A DNA stretch of 64,000 nt from Actinomycetes bacterium. GTDB lineage: Bacteria; Actinomycetota; Acidimicrobiia; Acidimicrobiales; RAAP-2. Below the pieces are notes generated by a model, which saw only the letters and a list, made by a program, of their open reading frames with translations, was not told where the DNA came from and ran no database searches. The stretch is taken from the NCBI GenBank assembly GCA_021848365.1, contig JAJZUS010000001.1, positions 62,001-126,000 of the forward strand. Direction: 5' to 3'. This document shows, piece after piece, positions 50,509-60,384 of the stretch (position 1 is the first letter of the stretch; each line of letters begins with the position of its first letter). The position numbers and the translations under genes were made by a program.

Positions 50509-51687
50509 ATGCCCACGAGCGTCATCATCGCCGGATCCCGAACGCCCATCGGGAAGTTCTCCGGCGCCCTGTCAGCCCTGAGCGCGCAGGACCTCGGTGG
50601 CGTCGCCATCGCGGGGGCGTTGGCGACGGCCGGGGTCGCGCCGGACATGGTCGACGCCGTCCTCATGGGACAGGTGATCCAGGCCGGTGGCGGTCAGGTC
50701 ACGGCCCGCCAGGCCGCCGCTAAGGCGGGCATCCCCATGACCGCGCACGCCTCCACCGTCAACAAGGCCTGCCTCTCGAGCCTGCAGGCGCTCCGCATGG
50801 CCGACCTCATGATCCAGGCGGGGGACGCCGAGATCGTGGTGGCGGGAGGCATGGAATCGATGACCAACGCGCCCTACCTCGTGGCGAACGGACGCTCGGG
50901 CTTCCGTATCGGCGACCAGACACTCCACGACTCGCTCTTCCACGACGGCCTGACGTGCGCCTTCGACCACTGCGCCATGGGCTACGCGACCGACTCCTAC
51001 AACGGGGGCCGCATCAGCCGCGCCCGTCAGGACGAGTTCTCGGCGCGGAGCCACCAGCTCGCCGCCGCGGCCATCGCCTCGGGCGTGTTCGCCGAGGAGA
51101 TCACTCCCGTGTCGGTCCCCACCCGCAAGGGGGGCCCCGTCCTCGTCGATACCGACGAGGGAGTACGGTCCGAGACCACGACGGACTCGCTCGGACAGCT
51201 GCGCGCCGCGTTCATCGAGGACGGCACCATCACCGCCGGCAACGCGTCGCAGATCTCGGATGGTGCGTCCGCGATCGTGATCATGTCCGCCGACCGCGCG
51301 CGCGAACTGGGCCTATCGGGAATCGGCGAGATCGTCAGCTACGGGCAGGTCGCCGGGCCCGATACGTCGCTGCTCCTGCAGCCGGCCCGAGCCATCGCCC
51401 TCGCGGCCGCCAGGGCCGACCTTGACGTCACGTCACTCGACCTCTACGAGATCAACGAAGCCTTCGCCGCAGTGGCGCTCACGTCTCGCGACGACCTCGG
51501 CATCGACGAGGAGCGGCTCAACGTCCACGGCGGGGCCATCGCGCTGGGCCACCCGGTCGGGATGTCGGGGGCCCGTCTGGCGTTGACGGCCCTCCTGGAG
51601 CTGCAGCGCCGCGGCGGCGGTATCGCAGCCGTCGGGCTCTGCGGTGGTGGTGGACAGGGCGACGCCGCCATCCTTCGCGCGCTGTGA
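50509..51687 (+). CDS. Acetyl-CoA C-acetyltransferase (thiolase)
   Basis: VIIAGSRTPIGKFSGAL, STVNKACLSSLQALRMAD, VVAGGMESMTNAPYL, NVHGGAIALGHPVGMSGARL, GLCGGGGQGDA. Confidence 0.95.
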   Translation: MPTSVIIAGSRTPIGKFSGALSALSAQDLGGVAIAGALATAGVAPDMVDAVLMGQVIQAGGGQVTARQAAAKAGIPMTAHASTVNKACLSSLQALRMADLMIQAGDAEIVVAGGMESMTNAPYLVANGRSGFRIGDQTLHDSLFHDGLTCAFDHCAMGYATDSYNGGRISRARQDEFSARSHQLAAAAIASGVFAEEITPVSVPTRKGGPVLVDTDEGVRSETTTDSLGQLRAAFIEDGTITAGNASQISDGASAIVIMSADRARELGLSGIGEIVSYGQVAGPDTSLLLQPARAIALAAARADLDVTSLDLYEINEAFAAVALTSRDDLGIDEERLNVHGGAIALGHPVGMSGARLALTALLELQRRGGGIAAVGLCGGGGQGDAAILRAL

Positions 51688-51724
51688 TCGACGTCGCCGG
51701 GGCGTCCGCCTCCCGGCGACGTCG

Positions 51725-53167
51725 TCAGCTGTAGTCGCGTAGGTCCCACGACTCGAGGAGTCGACCGACCTGGACCACGTAGCGAGTCGCGTAGGCCCCG
51801 TCGATGGCTCGGTGGTCGAACGTCACCGCGAGGCGAAGGATCGGACGAATGGCCACGGCCTCGCCTCCCTCGGCCGAGGTCACGACCCACGGTCGTCGCA
51901 CGATCACCGGGATGCCCAAGATGGCCACCTGCGGCTGATTGATGATCGCCGGTCCCGCGACGCCGCCCACGGAGCCCGGGTTCGACACGGTGAACGTCCC
52001 GGCGCGCAGGTCGTCGGGAGAGAGCCGCCGGGCCCGGGCTCGCTCGGCGAGGCGAGCGATCGAGTCCGCGATCCCCTCGACGGTCATCGTGTCGGCGTGG
52101 CGGATCACCGGGACGATCAGCCCCTCCGGCGTGTCCACCGCGATGCCCACGTTGACCTCGTTCCAGTGGATGATCCGCTCGTGCTGGAACGTCGCGTTCA
52201 TGTCGGGATAGTCCGCGAGGGCCGCAATCGCGGCCTTGGTGATGAAGGACAGGTAGGAGATCCGCCCCTGACCCGCCCCCGCGCGAGCCGCGTTCATCAT
52301 CTCGCGCACCTTCGCCACCTGGAACATGTCGACGTCGACCTCCGTCGTCATGTGCGCCGCCGTCTGACGTGAGCGGATCATGTGCTCGGAGATGGCGCGA
52401 CGGTGGGGACTGGTCTTCGCGATGGCGAACGGGACGTCCTCGTACCCGAGGGGGAGCCCCGCCTCGCCGACGACGATCGTCGGTGTGACCGGGGTGGCCG
52501 TGACGGCGGTCGCGGGTGCGACCGAGGTAGCGCTCACGGACGTGGTCCGGCCGGCCGCCAGGACGTCCTGCACGCAGATGCGTCCTCGACGCCCAGTTCC
52601 CCGGACCTCGCCCAGGTCGATGTTGCGCTCCTTGGCGCGCCGCTGAGCGAGGGGGGACGCCAGCGGCCGTCCGTCGCTGGGGCGGTGATCGAGGACCGCG
52701 TCGGCCGCCGCCGTCGGGTCGATGCGGGCGCCCGCCAGCATCTCGGCGACCGAGCGGTGGCTCGTACGCAGCTGATCCGTCACGGGCGCTACGAGGGGAG
52801 CCGGCACGACGTCGCTCGGGCGACTCGCGGGCGGCTCGGGGGAGTGCGGGGGCGTCACCGGGGTCGCGGCGACGGACGTCGCGGGCGCGACGGCGGGGCC
52901 GGACCCCCCGGCGCCCTCCGACGAGGACAGTCGGGCGACCGCGCCGCCAATGGCGACCTCCTCACCCTCGGACACGATGATCTCGGTGATGACGCCGTCG
53001 GCCGGTGCGAGGATCTCCGTATCGGTCTTGTCGGTCGAGACCTCGCACACGATCTGATCGCTCACCACGCGGTCTCCGACCGCGACGTGCCACCTCGCGA
53101 TGACGCCTTCGGTCACGGAGACGCCCATCTGCGGCATCACGACGTCAATGAACTCCGATGTGGTCAC
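51725..53167 (-). CDS. 2-oxoacid dehydrogenase dihydrolipoamide acyltransferase (E2)
   Basis: Lipoyl domain VCEVSTDKTDTEILAPADGVITEI, subunit-binding domain, catalytic VTFDHRAIDGAYATRYV. Confidence 0.92.
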   Translation of the reverse strand: MTTSEFIDVVMPQMGVSVTEGVIARWHVAVGDRVVSDQIVCEVSTDKTDTEILAPADGVITEIIVSEGEEVAIGGAVARLSSSEGAGGSGPAVAPATSVAATPVTPPHSPEPPASRPSDVVPAPLVAPVTDQLRTSHRSVAEMLAGARIDPTAAADAVLDHRPSDGRPLASPLAQRRAKERNIDLGEVRGTGRRGRICVQDVLAAGRTTSVSATSVAPATAVTATPVTPTIVVGEAGLPLGYEDVPFAIAKTSPHRRAISEHMIRSRQTAAHMTTEVDVDMFQVAKVREMMNAARAGAGQGRISYLSFITKAAIAALADYPDMNATFQHERIIHWNEVNVGIAVDTPEGLIVPVIRHADTMTVEGIADSIARLAERARARRLSPDDLRAGTFTVSNPGSVGGVAGPAIINQPQVAILGIPVIVRRPWVVTSAEGGEAVAIRPILRLAVTFDHRAIDGAYATRYVVQVGRLLESWDLRDYS

Positions 53168-53336
53168 GGCCGCACCCCTCCACACTCCCGAATGAGAGGA
53201 CCCCTCACCAACGACGTCCACGACGCGACTCGACTCCGCGGTTCACGCATGCTTCCTCACCCCTTCGCCTCGATGTCGCACGACGACCTCCTCGCGGCCA
53301 CCGCCCGGACCTCATCGGTGACGTGACCTGCATCCC

Positions 53337-54110
53337 TCATCCAACGCCTCCCGACGGCTGGTTCGACGTGCCCCCGTCCACCACGACGGTCTGCCCCGTG
53401 ATCCACGAGCCGGCGTTGGAGAGGAGCAGGAGCGCGATCGGAGCGATGTCCTCGACCTCGCCGATGCGCCCGAGGGGGATGTGCGACGCCACCTGATCCT
53501 CGTTGTCCTCCCAGATGGCACGCGCCAGCTCCGTGCGAATGATCCCGGGAGCGATGCCGTTCACGCGCACCGTCGGTGCCAACTCCCACGAGAGCTGGCG
53601 GGTCAGGTGGATGACGGCCGCCTTGGTGACGTTGTACCACCCGATTCCGGGCTCCACACTGAGCCCCCCGATCGACGCGACGTTCAGGATCGCCCCGCCG
53701 TGATCGCGCATCCACCGCGACCACACCGCCCGGGACCACACGAGCACGCTCGACTGGTTCACCTCGACCGTCTTCGCCATGCGCCGGTCATCGATCTCGA
53801 TCAGCGGGCCCATGTACGGATTCGTCCCCGCGTTGTTCACCAGCGCGTCGACGGAGCCGAACCGCTTGATGGTCGCCTCCACCGCGGCGCTCGCGTCGTC
53901 GGGCCTGCCCACGTGCGCCACGGTCCAGGCGACCTCCCCACCGGCGCCACCGAAGGTCGCGGCCGCGTCGCGGAGGTTCTCCGCGCTACGCGACACCAGC
54001 ATCACGTTGCCGCCCGCTTCCTGGAACTGCTTCGCGATCGCCAGGCCGATCCCCCGACTTCCGCCCGTCACGAGTGCGGTCTGGCCCGCGACGCTCCACA
54101 TCATCGCCAT
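53337..54110 (-). CDS. SDR family oxidoreductase
   Basis: TALVTGGSRGIGLAIAKQF, LVNNAGTNPYMG, GWYNVTKAAVIHLTRQLSWELAP. Confidence 0.92.
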   Translation of the reverse strand: MAMMWSVAGQTALVTGGSRGIGLAIAKQFQEAGGNVMLVSRSAENLRDAAATFGGAGGEVAWTVAHVGRPDDASAAVEATIKRFGSVDALVNNAGTNPYMGPLIEIDDRRMAKTVEVNQSSVLVWSRAVWSRWMRDHGGAILNVASIGGLSVEPGIGWYNVTKAAVIHLTRQLSWELAPTVRVNGIAPGIIRTELARAIWEDNEDQVASHIPLGRIGEVEDIAPIALLLLSNAGSWITGQTVVVDGGTSNQPSGGVG

Positions 54111-54236
54111 CCTCCCGTCGGAGCGATCTGGTCGGTGTCCCGTAACGTCCGAGATCGGCGCGCGGTTCCCGAATGCGCCCTCGCCCCGCGATCGACCAAC
54201 GACCGACTCCGCTGCACTACTCGCGCGACGCGCCGT

Positions 54237-55244
54237 TCACCGATCGGCATCGGACGCCTCGGGAATCACGACGGCCTTCACGGCCGTCTCGTCGAGCGTC
54301 GCGACGCCGAGCGCGGCGGCAGTCTGCTCGAGTGAGAAGCGATGGGTGACGAAGCGACCCAGCCGAACCCGGCCCGACACGATGAGATCGACCGCCCGCC
54401 GAAACTCCTCGTCCGTGTAGGCGAAGGAGCCGGTGAGCTGAACACCGCCAACGGGCCAGGGGACGCGGCCGTCCCCGAGGCCGAGCAGGGCCACCGTCCC
54501 TCCAGGACGGACCCTCTCCGCGGCGTTGCTGATCACCTGGGGGATGCCCGAGGTGTCGACCGCGCCACCAACCGCCTCGTTCGGATCGAGATCCCCCGGA
54601 GCGAGGGCTCGGGTGCCGAGCGCCGCCGCCGCGTCGCGACGGTGCTCTCTCGGCTCGAGCACCACGACGTCGTCGATCCCCATCGCCAGGGCGGCGGCCG
54701 TCACGCACAGGCCGACGGAGCCGGCCCCCACGACGAGCAACGACTCCACCGGTCGACGAGTGACCAGCCCGATGGCGTGCACCGCGACCGCGAGCGGCTC
54801 GGCCCACACGAGCTCCGTCGGCGGCACGTGGACCTCGACCGGGACGACGTCGCGACCGACTTCGACGTCGCTCAGCAGGATCTCCTCGGCGAACCCTCCG
54901 GGCAGGCCGTACCCCAGGGACCTCCCCTGCGTCGATCCACACAAGTTGGACGCGCCCGCCCGGCAGTATCCGCAGACCCCGCAGGTCCCCATCGGGCGTA
55001 CCGCGACCTGGACACCCGGTTCCAGGCCGCGTACGTCCCGTCCCACCGCGACGACTCGCGCCGAGATCTCGTGACCCATCACCTGACCGGTCGTCACGTA
55101 GTGCCCGTGCTCGTAGCTGGCGAGGTCCGACCCGCAGACCCCGCAAGCCTCGACGGCAAGCAGGACGTCACGAGTCCCGACCGAGCCAGCCGGCACGTCA
55201 GCGACGTCGATCCGCTTCGCCCCCTGAAAGATCGCCGCCCTCAT
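54237..55244 (-). CDS. Zinc-dependent medium-chain alcohol dehydrogenase
   Basis: VEACGVCGSDLASYEHGHYVTTGQVMGHEISARVVAVG, CGVCGYCRAGASNLC, LLVVGAGSVGLCVTAAALA. Confidence 0.92.
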   Translation of the reverse strand: MRAAIFQGAKRIDVADVPAGSVGTRDVLLAVEACGVCGSDLASYEHGHYVTTGQVMGHEISARVVAVGRDVRGLEPGVQVAVRPMGTCGVCGYCRAGASNLCGSTQGRSLGYGLPGGFAEEILLSDVEVGRDVVPVEVHVPPTELVWAEPLAVAVHAIGLVTRRPVESLLVVGAGSVGLCVTAAALAMGIDDVVVLEPREHRRDAAAALGTRALAPGDLDPNEAVGGAVDTSGIPQVISNAAERVRPGGTVALLGLGDGRVPWPVGGVQLTGSFAYTDEEFRRAVDLIVSGRVRLGRFVTHRFSLEQTAAALGVATLDETAVKAVVIPEASDADR

Positions 55245-55246
55245 GA

Positions 55247-56107
55247 TCAGTGGACTTCCTGTCCGCCCGTGACGTTCAGGGCTTCGCCCGTCACGAAGGA
55301 CGCGTGGGGTGAGACCAGGTACGCCACGGCACTCGCCACGTCATCGGGGGTGCCGAATCTGCGTAGCGGGATCTGCTTCGCGAGCCGTTGACGATAGTCG
55401 TCGGGAGAACGTCCCGCGAGGGAGGAGAAGGCCTCCACGACGCCCCCCTTCACGGTGAGCAGCGGTGTATCGATGGTTCCCGGGCAGACGGCGTTCACCG
55501 TGATGCCCTCGGGCCCTAACTCCGCCGCAAGGCTCTGGGTCAGGCCGATCACGGCGAACTTCGCCGCGCTGTAGGCGGCGAGCAGGGGCATCCCGGTCTT
55601 TCCCGCCTGCGAGGAGATCGTCACGATCCGCCCACCCGACCCCTGACTCACTAGGACCCGCGCGGCCTCGCGCGCGAAGAGGAAGGCGCCCGTCGCCATC
55701 ACGTCGAGATTGACGTTCCAATCCCGCAACGTCAGCTCGGTCACGGGAGTCAAGCCGATTCCCAGACCCGCGCAGTTGACGGCGACGTCCAGGCGTCCGA
55801 ACGCCTCACGCGTCCTCGCGAACAGTGCGATCACGTCGTCCTCCTGGGTGACGTCGCACGGGTGGCTCTGAAGCCGCGTGGCGTCATCGACGGCGCGCAC
55901 CAACTCCGACAGGTCCCCGGGTGGGGCCACTTCGTAGTCGGGGTGCGAGGTGAGCGCGCGACCGACGTCCGACGCCATCACGCGATAGCCGTCGGCGAGC
56001 AGCCTCGTCACGACCGCGTGCCCGATGCCACCCGCCCGACCCGCGCCGGCGACCAACGCGACGGGGACGTCGCGGGCGCTTGACGAGTCCACGGTGACCT
56101 CCGTCAC
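55247..56107 (-). CDS. SDR family oxidoreductase
   Basis: ALVAGAGRAGGIGHAVVTRLLADGYRV, AVNCAGLGIGLTPVTEL, LAAYSAAKFAVIGLTQSLAAELGPEGITVNAVCPGTIDTP. Confidence 0.92.
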   Translation of the reverse strand: MTEVTVDSSSARDVPVALVAGAGRAGGIGHAVVTRLLADGYRVMASDVGRALTSHPDYEVAPPGDLSELVRAVDDATRLQSHPCDVTQEDDVIALFARTREAFGRLDVAVNCAGLGIGLTPVTELTLRDWNVNLDVMATGAFLFAREAARVLVSQGSGGRIVTISSQAGKTGMPLLAAYSAAKFAVIGLTQSLAAELGPEGITVNAVCPGTIDTPLLTVKGGVVEAFSSLAGRSPDDYRQRLAKQIPLRRFGTPDDVASAVAYLVSPHASFVTGEALNVTGGQEVH

Positions 56108-57681
56108 GGGCGTGCACTCCTCGACGAGGAGAACATCTCCTTGAGACGCGCCTTCACGACCTTCCCGCCCGCGTTGCGCGGAAGTTCGTCGACGACCTCG
56201 ACGAAGCTCGGCACCTTGAACGGCGCGAGGCGCGAGCGGCAGAAGGCCTGGATGTCGCCCGCTTCGGCCTCCGCGCCGGGCTTCACCACCACCGCCGCCA
56301 GAACCCGCTCGCCGTAGACGTCATCCGGGACGCCGATGACCGCAGCCTCGAGGATGGCGGGGTGCTGATACAGGGCCTCCTCCACCTCGATCGAGAAGAT
56401 GGACTCTCCCCCGCGCTTGATGACGTCCTTCACGCGATCCGCCAAGACCACGAAGCCGTCGATCACGCGGGCCACGTCCCCGGTTCGCACCCACCCGTCG
56501 CTGCCCGTCAACGGGCTCACGTCACCGTTGACCCAATAGCCGATGGCCACTTGCGGACCCCGAACGGTCACCTCGCCGACCTGTCCGCTCTCGACCTCGT
56601 CGGGTGAGGACAGGTCGAGGAGTCGCATCTGGGTGATGGGCAGCGGCGCACCGACCGACTCCGAGTGACGCACGGCGTCCTCCCCACCGAGATAGGTCAC
56701 CATGGAGCAGGTCTCGGTCATTCCGTACCCGTTCCCGAACGTGGCGGACCCGAGGGCCGTCGTCATCCGGTCGAGCAGTGCCGTGGGCATCGGGGCCCCG
56801 CCGTACAGCGCGAGCCGCAGGCCGGGCAGGCCCTCAGCCCCCGCGCTCTCGAGGATCCGCCACCACATGGTCGGTGCACCCACCGTGCTCGTCACCCCAT
56901 GGGTCCGGGCCAGATCGACGGCTCGATCCGCGCTGAAGCCATCGAGCAGGACGCCGGTCATGCCGAGATGAACGATGGGGATGGTCTGGGAGCAGAGTCC
57001 CGTGACGTTGAACTGGGGCACCATGATCAGTTCGGTGTCGTCGGAACGGCGACCGATCACCGAGGTACAGGTGACGGAGTTCTGCACGGCGTTGCCGTGC
57101 GAGATCACCACGCCCTTCGCACGGCCCGTCGTCCCCGAGGTGAACAGGATGGCGGCCGGGGTGAACTCACCGAGCGGCGGAGTCGAGTACCCCGCTCCGT
57201 CCGACGACGAGAAGAAGAACTCGTCATCCTCCTGGAGTACGACCGTGCTCTCCGATCCCACGGCGGCGGCCCGACCCAACTCTTCCTTGCCGCGCCCGAC
57301 GAGCAGGAGGCGGGGCGACGCCGCCTCGAGCTGCCGCGCGAGGTCATCGGACGTCAGTCGGTGATTCAGCGGCACCGCGATGGCGCCGACCTTCCAGATC
57401 GCCCAGTAGGCAGCGGTCAACGGAATGCCGTTTCCCGCCACCACGGCGACGCGGTCGCCAGCCCGCACGCCGTGACCGGCGAGCCCTCGGGCCGTCGCTT
57501 CGACGATCTCCGCGAACTCGGACCACGTGACGTCGCCATCGCCATCGACGAAGGCGCGAGAGTCGGCGTGTCGCCTCACCGTGTCGTCGAGCATGTCGAC
57601 CAAGTTCAACGGAACCTCGACGTCGTAGCGGAGAAGCCCGTCCGGGCTCTCGCGCGTCCCGACGACGGGGTGAGATCTCAC
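56104..57681 (-). CDS. AMP-binding acyl-CoA synthetase
   Basis: ILFTSGTTGRAKGVVISHGNAVQ, GNGYGMTETCSMVTYLG, GWVRTGDVARV, PRNAGGKVVKARLKE. Confidence 0.93.
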   Translation of the reverse strand: MRSHPVVGTRESPDGLLRYDVEVPLNLVDMLDDTVRRHADSRAFVDGDGDVTWSEFAEIVEATARGLAGHGVRAGDRVAVVAGNGIPLTAAYWAIWKVGAIAVPLNHRLTSDDLARQLEAASPRLLLVGRGKEELGRAAAVGSESTVVLQEDDEFFFSSSDGAGYSTPPLGEFTPAAILFTSGTTGRAKGVVISHGNAVQNSVTCTSVIGRRSDDTELIMVPQFNVTGLCSQTIPIVHLGMTGVLLDGFSADRAVDLARTHGVTSTVGAPTMWWRILESAGAEGLPGLRLALYGGAPMPTALLDRMTTALGSATFGNGYGMTETCSMVTYLGGEDAVRHSESVGAPLPITQMRLLDLSSPDEVESGQVGEVTVRGPQVAIGYWVNGDVSPLTGSDGWVRTGDVARVIDGFVVLADRVKDVIKRGGESIFSIEVEEALYQHPAILEAAVIGVPDDVYGERVLAAVVVKPGAEAEAGDIQAFCRSRLAPFKVPSFVEVVDELPRNAGGKVVKARLKEMFSSSRSARP

Positions 57682-59261
57682 GACGATGCTCCGGTGAAGC
57701 GCTCGGAGAACTCGTCGCGCAACTGCCGACGCAGGACCTTCCCGGCCGCGTTGCGTGGCAGTGCATCGACGAAGACGACGCCACTGGGCTTCTTGTAGGA
57801 GGCGATCTTCTCCTTCGCGTAGGAGATCAACTCCTCCTCGGTCGGTCGCTCGCCCGAGGGCACGACGACGGCGAGAGGGGTCGCCACCCACTTGGGGTGG
57901 GGAACGCCCACGACGGTGACCTCGGCCACGCCGGGGTGAGTCGCGAGGGCCTGCTCGATCTCGGCGGGGTAGATGTTCTCGCCCCCGCTGATGATCATGT
58001 CCTTCTTGCGATCCACCACCGTGATGAACCCCTCGTCGTCGACCTTGACGAGGTCGCCGCTGTGGAACCACCCGCCCTCGAACGCCTCGCGCGTAGCGTC
58101 GTCGTTTCGGTAGTAGCCCTTCATGACGGTCGGGCCCCGATAGACGATCTCGCCGATCTCGCCCACGGCAACGTCATTCATGTCGTCGTCGACGACTCGA
58201 ACCTCGACGTTCACGGCGGCCTTGCCGACCGACCCCATCTTGCGAACGGCGTCGTCGGGCTTCAGGAAGCACGTGTTCGACGACATCTCCGTCTGGCCGA
58301 ACGCGTTCACGATCCCCACCGAGGGGAACGTGCCCGTCAGCAGCTCCAGGGTGCTGACGGGTGCCTGCGAGGCACCCCAGAGCGCCTTGCGCAGTCTGGA
58401 CGTGTCGACGTGGGCCACCTCGGGCAACGTGCAGATCTGCTGCCACTGCGTGGGGACGAAGTAGCAGATCGTGACGTCGTGCTTCTGGATGAGGGCCAGT
58501 GACTCCGCCGGGTCGAAACCCGTCGAGGTCGTGACCACGCAGGTTCCTCCCAGGTAGATGAACGGAAGGATCCCGTTCACGCCGCCGATGTGGAAGAGGG
58601 GCAGGCCGGACAACCACACGTCATCGTGACGTGCCTCGATCTCCATGATCCAGTTCACCGTGTTCGCCACGAGGTTGCGGTGGGTCAGCATCGCCCCCTT
58701 CGGCAGCCCCGTCGTGCCGGAGGTGTACATCAGGAACGCCAGGTCGTCCTCGTTGACCACGACATCGGGCTCGGTGTCGGCCTCCACGGAGAGCGCCTGC
58801 TCGTAGGAGTCGGCCCCGGGCTCGGGTGTCGGGTTCAACGCCAGCACGAAGCTCGACGTTCCCTCGGTCGACTCCCGAGCCAGCTGCTCCAGGGGCTCGT
58901 CGACGATCACCCCGACGGCGTCGGCGTTGTTCAGGATGTACCGGACCTCGTTCGGTACCAGTCGGAAGTTGATCGGCACCGGGCACGCGCCCAGCTTCTG
59001 GCAGGCGAAGTAACTCTCCAACACCTCCAACCGGTTGAACATCAGCACGGCGACCTTGTCGCCGCGGCTGACGCCGCGGCGAGCCAAGGCCGCCGAGAGA
59101 CGATTCACTCGTGAGTTGAACTCACGAAAGGTCAGGGCCCGATCTTCGAAGACGAGGGCTGTCTTGTCGGGATACTTGCGACTGACACGCGCCAGGATCT
59201 CGCCCAGCGCGAGAAAGCGGCTCCGATCCAGTGCGTTGTTGTTGTCGTTGCTCGTCGTCAC
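57678..59261 (-). CDS. AMP-binding acyl-CoA synthetase
   Basis: LMYTSGTTGLPKGAMLTHRNLVAN, NAFGQTEMSSNTCFL, GWFHSGDLVKVDDEGF, PRNAAGKVLRRQLRDEF. Confidence 0.95.
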   Translation of the reverse strand: MTTSNDNNNALDRSRFLALGEILARVSRKYPDKTALVFEDRALTFREFNSRVNRLSAALARRGVSRGDKVAVLMFNRLEVLESYFACQKLGACPVPINFRLVPNEVRYILNNADAVGVIVDEPLEQLARESTEGTSSFVLALNPTPEPGADSYEQALSVEADTEPDVVVNEDDLAFLMYTSGTTGLPKGAMLTHRNLVANTVNWIMEIEARHDDVWLSGLPLFHIGGVNGILPFIYLGGTCVVTTSTGFDPAESLALIQKHDVTICYFVPTQWQQICTLPEVAHVDTSRLRKALWGASQAPVSTLELLTGTFPSVGIVNAFGQTEMSSNTCFLKPDDAVRKMGSVGKAAVNVEVRVVDDDMNDVAVGEIGEIVYRGPTVMKGYYRNDDATREAFEGGWFHSGDLVKVDDEGFITVVDRKKDMIISGGENIYPAEIEQALATHPGVAEVTVVGVPHPKWVATPLAVVVPSGERPTEEELISYAKEKIASYKKPSGVVFVDALPRNAAGKVLRRQLRDEFSERFTGASS

Positions 59262-59316
59262 TCTCTACCTCCGACGCGTTCCTTCGATTCCGATTGCCCA
59301 CTCGTGCGAGCGTGGG

Positions 59317-60339
59317 CTACTTCACCACGATGGGGTTGACCGGCGAGCCGGACGCGTTCGTCACGTTGAGCGGCGGGGCCGAGATGAAGAACTCGTACCG
59401 ACCGTCGGCCGCGCAGGCGTCCGCCAACTCCTCGAGCCACCAGACCTCACCGAGCGTCAGGCCCAAGTCTCGGATCAGACGCGCGTGCAGGGGGTAGACG
59501 TGCTCGTAGGGAGCCTCGAAGGGTTCCACTTCGATGGCGATGTTGTCCATCGCCAGTGCCGCGATGTCCTTGTCCGCTACCCACTGGACGCAGTCACTGT
59601 TGATGCCGGGAGCCCCGCCCACCCAGAAGGAGGCGCGATCCTCGAGCGAGTAGAAGTAGGGCACGTGCCCGGTCCGGATGATGAGGATGTCCCCCTGGCG
59701 CACCTCGACACCCTGGGCGGCGCAGGCGTCATCCAGGTCCTTGGGGGTGATGCCGTAGCCCTTCTCGAGGCGGTCAACGCCCTTCAGTCGGGGGATGTCC
59801 AGGAGAACGCCCCGTCCGACCAGGGTGTCCTTCATGTTGTGGATAGACCCCTTACGCGCACCGGCGAAGGACTCCACGTTGCCGATCCAGAAGCCGTTGT
59901 ACATCGTGTCCTTGTAGAAGAAGTGCGCGATCCCGTCCCACTGCGTGCTGCCCTGCAGCGGCATGAAGATGTAGTCATCGGTTCCCTGGAAGTTCGGGTA
60001 GATCTTCCCGGCGACCGACCCCGCCACGAAGTCGGACCCGGTGTAGCCGTACATGTGGACGACTCCGGTCCGAGTCGGGTGGACGGGCCCCGAGCTGTCG
60101 AGGGGAATGGCGAGGCTGATCACCTGACCCGTTCGAATCAGCGAAGCGGCCTCGGCGATCTTCTCGGGCGTGAGCAGGTTAACGGTGCCTCGCTCGTCGA
60201 GCTCGCCCCAGCGGCCCCAGTTGTTGGGCTGGCGATCGTTGACGTAACCGACGACCTTCCCATTGCGGTCAACCGTGAAGGTTGGCGGGACCCACTCCTC
60301 TGCCCATGAGCCATCGGCGTTCCGACCCATTGTGACCAC
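59317..60339 (-). CDS. Cyclase family protein (KynB/isatin-hydrolase-like)
   Basis: WGRWGELDERGTVNLLTPEKIAEAASLIRTGQVISLAIPLD; GSTQWDGIAHFFY; GVLLDIPRLKGVDRLEKGYGITPKDLD; GDILIIRTGH. Confidence 0.9.
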   Translation of the reverse strand: MVTMGRNADGSWAEEWVPPTFTVDRNGKVVGYVNDRQPNNWGRWGELDERGTVNLLTPEKIAEAASLIRTGQVISLAIPLDSSGPVHPTRTGVVHMYGYTGSDFVAGSVAGKIYPNFQGTDDYIFMPLQGSTQWDGIAHFFYKDTMYNGFWIGNVESFAGARKGSIHNMKDTLVGRGVLLDIPRLKGVDRLEKGYGITPKDLDDACAAQGVEVRQGDILIIRTGHVPYFYSLEDRASFWVGGAPGINSDCVQWVADKDIAALAMDNIAIEVEPFEAPYEHVYPLHARLIRDLGLTLGEVWWLEELADACAADGRYEFFISAPPLNVTNASGSPVNPIVVK

Positions 60340-60384
60340 TTCCTTTCCATATTCCCCTTGCGGGGCCTTAACGTTTCACTTCAC

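Noticed and set aside
57670-57681. GTGAGATCTCAC 12-bp palindrome at the acyl-CoA synthetase start
   Set aside because: Lies inside an operon at a GTGA stop/start overlap; explained by the coding overlap rather than a promoter-operator
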